DNA from: Nitrospira lenta
GTDB lineage: Bacteria; Nitrospirota; Nitrospiria; Nitrospirales; Nitrospiraceae
Direction of reading: 5' to 3'
DNA: 6,127 nt
Assembly: GCA_945906715.1 (NCBI GenBank)
Contig: CAMDRK010000165.1
Coordinates: 1-6,127, forward strand
Numbering within the stretch: the first letter of the stretch is position 1; each line of letters starts with the position of its first letter. This document shows, one piece after another, positions 5,243-6,127 of this stretch. Below the pieces are notes generated by a model. That model was not told the DNA's origin. It ran no database searches and saw only the letters and a list, made by a program, of their open reading frames with translations. Made by a program: the position numbers and the translations under genes.

Positions 5243-5497
5243 ATGAAAGCGCACGTCGTACGAATCGGAAACTCCAAGGGGATCAGGATTCCCAAATCCG
5301 TCATTGAGCAATGTCAGTTGCACGGAGAGGTCGATCTCATTGTTCAGCAGGGCCAATTGCTCGTCCGGTCGGCTACCAAAGCCAGAACCGGTTGGAACCA
5401 AGCCTTCGAACAAATGCATCGCCACGGAGATGACCAGCTCATCGATCGTGATGCAGCATCGACATCTCAGTGGGATCGGAAGAACTGGACGTGGTAG
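5243..5497 (+). CDS. mazE: MazE/PemI-type antitoxin, AbrB-like DNA-binding fold
   Basis: This 84-residue antitoxin neutralises the MazF-type toxin encoded just after it and probably represses their shared promoter. The N-terminal half (about 3-45) has the SpoVT/AbrB swapped-hairpin pattern V-V-R-I-G-N-S-K-G-I-R-I-P-K-S-V, which forms a DNA-binding dimer. The C-terminal half has the toxin-binding tail pattern of this subfamily: G50-W-N-x-A-F-x-x-M, H61-G-D-D-x-L-I-D68, and an aromatic end W77-D-R-K-N-W82-T-W84. The ATG at 5243 is fixed by homology, though GGAG (5237-5240) lies only 2 nt away, so initiation may be inefficient. The coding sequence overlaps the toxin gene. Two palindromes in the promoter support autoregulation. 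The family assignment is firm; the gene symbol is by family. Confidence 0.93.
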   Translation: MKAHVVRIGNSKGIRIPKSVIEQCQLHGEVDLIVQQGQLLVRSATKARTGWNQAFEQMHRHGDDQLIDRDAASTSQWDRKNWTW

Positions 5498-5814
5498 CCT
5501 CCCGGTTCGACGTCTTTCTCGTGCATCTCGATCCAACCGAAGGCCGTGAAATCCGCAAGACCCGCCCCTGCCTCATCATTTCCCCTGACGAAATGAACCA
5601 CCATATCGATACCGTCATCGTCGCCCCCATGACCACAAAGGGCCGCCCCTACCCCACCCGCGTGCCGGTTCGATTCAAGGGGAAATCCGGCCAGATCGTG
5701 CTGGACCAGATGAGGACCGTGGACAAAGCCAGGTTGGTCAAACGCGTCGGCAAGATCGACACCGCCACCAGGGCGCATGTCCTTACTCTCCTCGCGGAAA
5801 TCTTCGCTCCATAA
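5491..5814 (+). CDS. mazF: MazF/PemK-type endoribonuclease toxin
   Basis: Toxins of this family cut single-stranded mRNA at short sequences and stop growth when the antitoxin is lost. With the GTG at 5491 the product has 107 residues: F6-D-V-F-L-V-x-L-D14-P-T-x-G18-x-E20, R22-K-T-R25-P in the RNA-binding/catalytic loop, I-I-S-P, A45-P-M-T48-T49, and L71-D-Q-M-R75-T-V-D. R25 and T48 match the conserved arginine and threonine/serine of the MazF active site, so the toxin looks intact. GTG 5491 is preferred because GGAAG (5478-5482) lies 8 nt upstream, and it overlaps the mazE stop by 7 nt (GTGGTAG). An in-frame GTG at 5470 would add 7 residues but has no ribosome site. The overlap implies coupled translation with more antitoxin than toxin. 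Confidence 0.93.
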   Translation: MVASRFDVFLVHLDPTEGREIRKTRPCLIISPDEMNHHIDTVIVAPMTTKGRPYPTRVPVRFKGKSGQIVLDQMRTVDKARLVKRVGKIDTATRAHVLTLLAEIFAP

Positions 5815-5831
5815 AAAACTCTGAAAGAATC

Positions 5832-5960
5832 ATGCAATGGCAACAGAGCGCAAATCCCGATCGTAGACTCATCCGGCATTGGGAGGTCGAGATCAAAGCT
5901 TGGGGAGAAACCGAAAAAAGTCTCGAGCGACGATTGAAGAAAGGAAAGCGCCATGATTAA
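5832..5960 (+). CDS. small unrecognised ORF after mazF (42 aa)
   Basis: An ATG at 5832, 17 nt after the mazF stop, opens a 42-residue frame rich in charged residues. It has three tryptophans (W3, W17, W24), a likely amphipathic helix (about 15-38) and a very basic end (R-R-L-K-K-G-K-R-H-D). The ribosome site is weak (GAAAGAA region, 5823-5829). Its last 8 bases overlap the start of the next frame (ATGATTAA), a pattern typical of coupled genes and the main reason to believe it. I do not recognise a family. It could be a small partner or regulator, a decayed remnant, or a chance frame. Confidence 0.4.
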   Translation: MQWQQSANPDRRLIRHWEVEIKAWGETEKSLERRLKKGKRHD

Positions 5961-6127
5961 GAAAACGCGACAGTCGGCGATAGCTGAGAAGGATTCGTTC
6001 CTGGCGCCGTCGAGTTCGTTACTGGATAATCACTTTGATGAGATATTGGAGACCACTGAAGAGATTGCAGGCCTTGTCGCAATGTTGAAAACGCTGTCCC
6101 CTACGGATGCCAAGCGAGACGAGTACG
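5953..6127 (+). CDS. unrecognised protein, N-terminal part (runs off the window)
   Basis: The ATG at 5953 is preceded by AAGGAAAG (5941-5948), with AGGA 7 nt from the start, and the frame stays open to the window end (58 codons). The N-terminus is basic (K3, K4, R6), then Ser-rich, followed by a likely acidic helix from about residue 25 (F-D-E-I-L-E-T-T-E-E-I) and a second short hydrophobic stretch (G-L-V-A-M-L). There is no signal peptide or membrane segment. It overlaps the preceding small ORF by 8 nt and follows mazEF on the same strand with no terminator in between. The function is unknown. Confidence 0.55.
   Translation, partial: MIKKTRQSAIAEKDSFLAPSSSLLDNHFDEILETTEEIAGLVAMLKTLSPTDAKRDEY

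Noticed and set aside
5649..5954. 101-residue minus-strand frame across mazF and its downstream gap
   Set aside because: It lies antisense to a clearly conserved toxin gene and has no family-like features; it is a shadow frame.

Overview
The window looks like chromosomal DNA of a moderately GC-rich bacterium, most plausibly a Nitrospira-type member of the Nitrospirota. That guess rests on three things: recall of the gene neighbourhood (tandem DUF151 nucleases, then rplM-rpsI, then argC-argJ), the style of a T/G-rich intergenic repeat, and general codon and protein flavour. No taxonomic marker was searched, so it is an inference.

Layout. Positions 1-50 hold the 5' part of a tRNA-Leu(CAA) on the minus strand, cut by the window edge. 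Divergent from it is a small YggX/Fe(II)-trafficking-like protein carrying two extra CxxC pairs (192-470). A long T/G-rich imperfect inverted repeat follows directly after its stop. Next is a well-formed sigma70-type promoter with a perfect inverted repeat over its -10 box and a leader that can fold over the ribosome binding site. It drives two tandem, diverged DUF151 (bifunctional nuclease family) genes (733-1188, 1205-1702), followed without a visible terminator by ribosomal protein genes rplM (L13) and rpsI (S9). A strong intrinsic terminator closes this block at 2609-2641.

The second block is the arginine pair argC (2673-3746) and argJ (3778-5001), which carry out the reduction and acetyl-recycling steps of ornithine synthesis. 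At the argJ stop codon sits a 127-bp MITE-like element (4999-5125). It has short terminal inverted repeats flanked by TA and contains a second copy of the T/G-rich inverted repeat; 23 nt are identical between the two copies.

The third block is a MazE/MazF (PemI/PemK-type) toxin-antitoxin pair (5243-5814). Its promoter has two perfect palindromes, one on the -35 and one on the -10 box, as expected for autorepression. Two small unrecognised reading frames follow. They are closely spaced and overlapping, and the second runs off the window.

Most of the coding content is ordinary housekeeping. The parts worth a second look are the repeat/MITE system at gene 3' ends, the operator architecture of mazEF, the leader of the first nuclease gene, the CxxC variant of the YggX family and the small ORFs after mazF.
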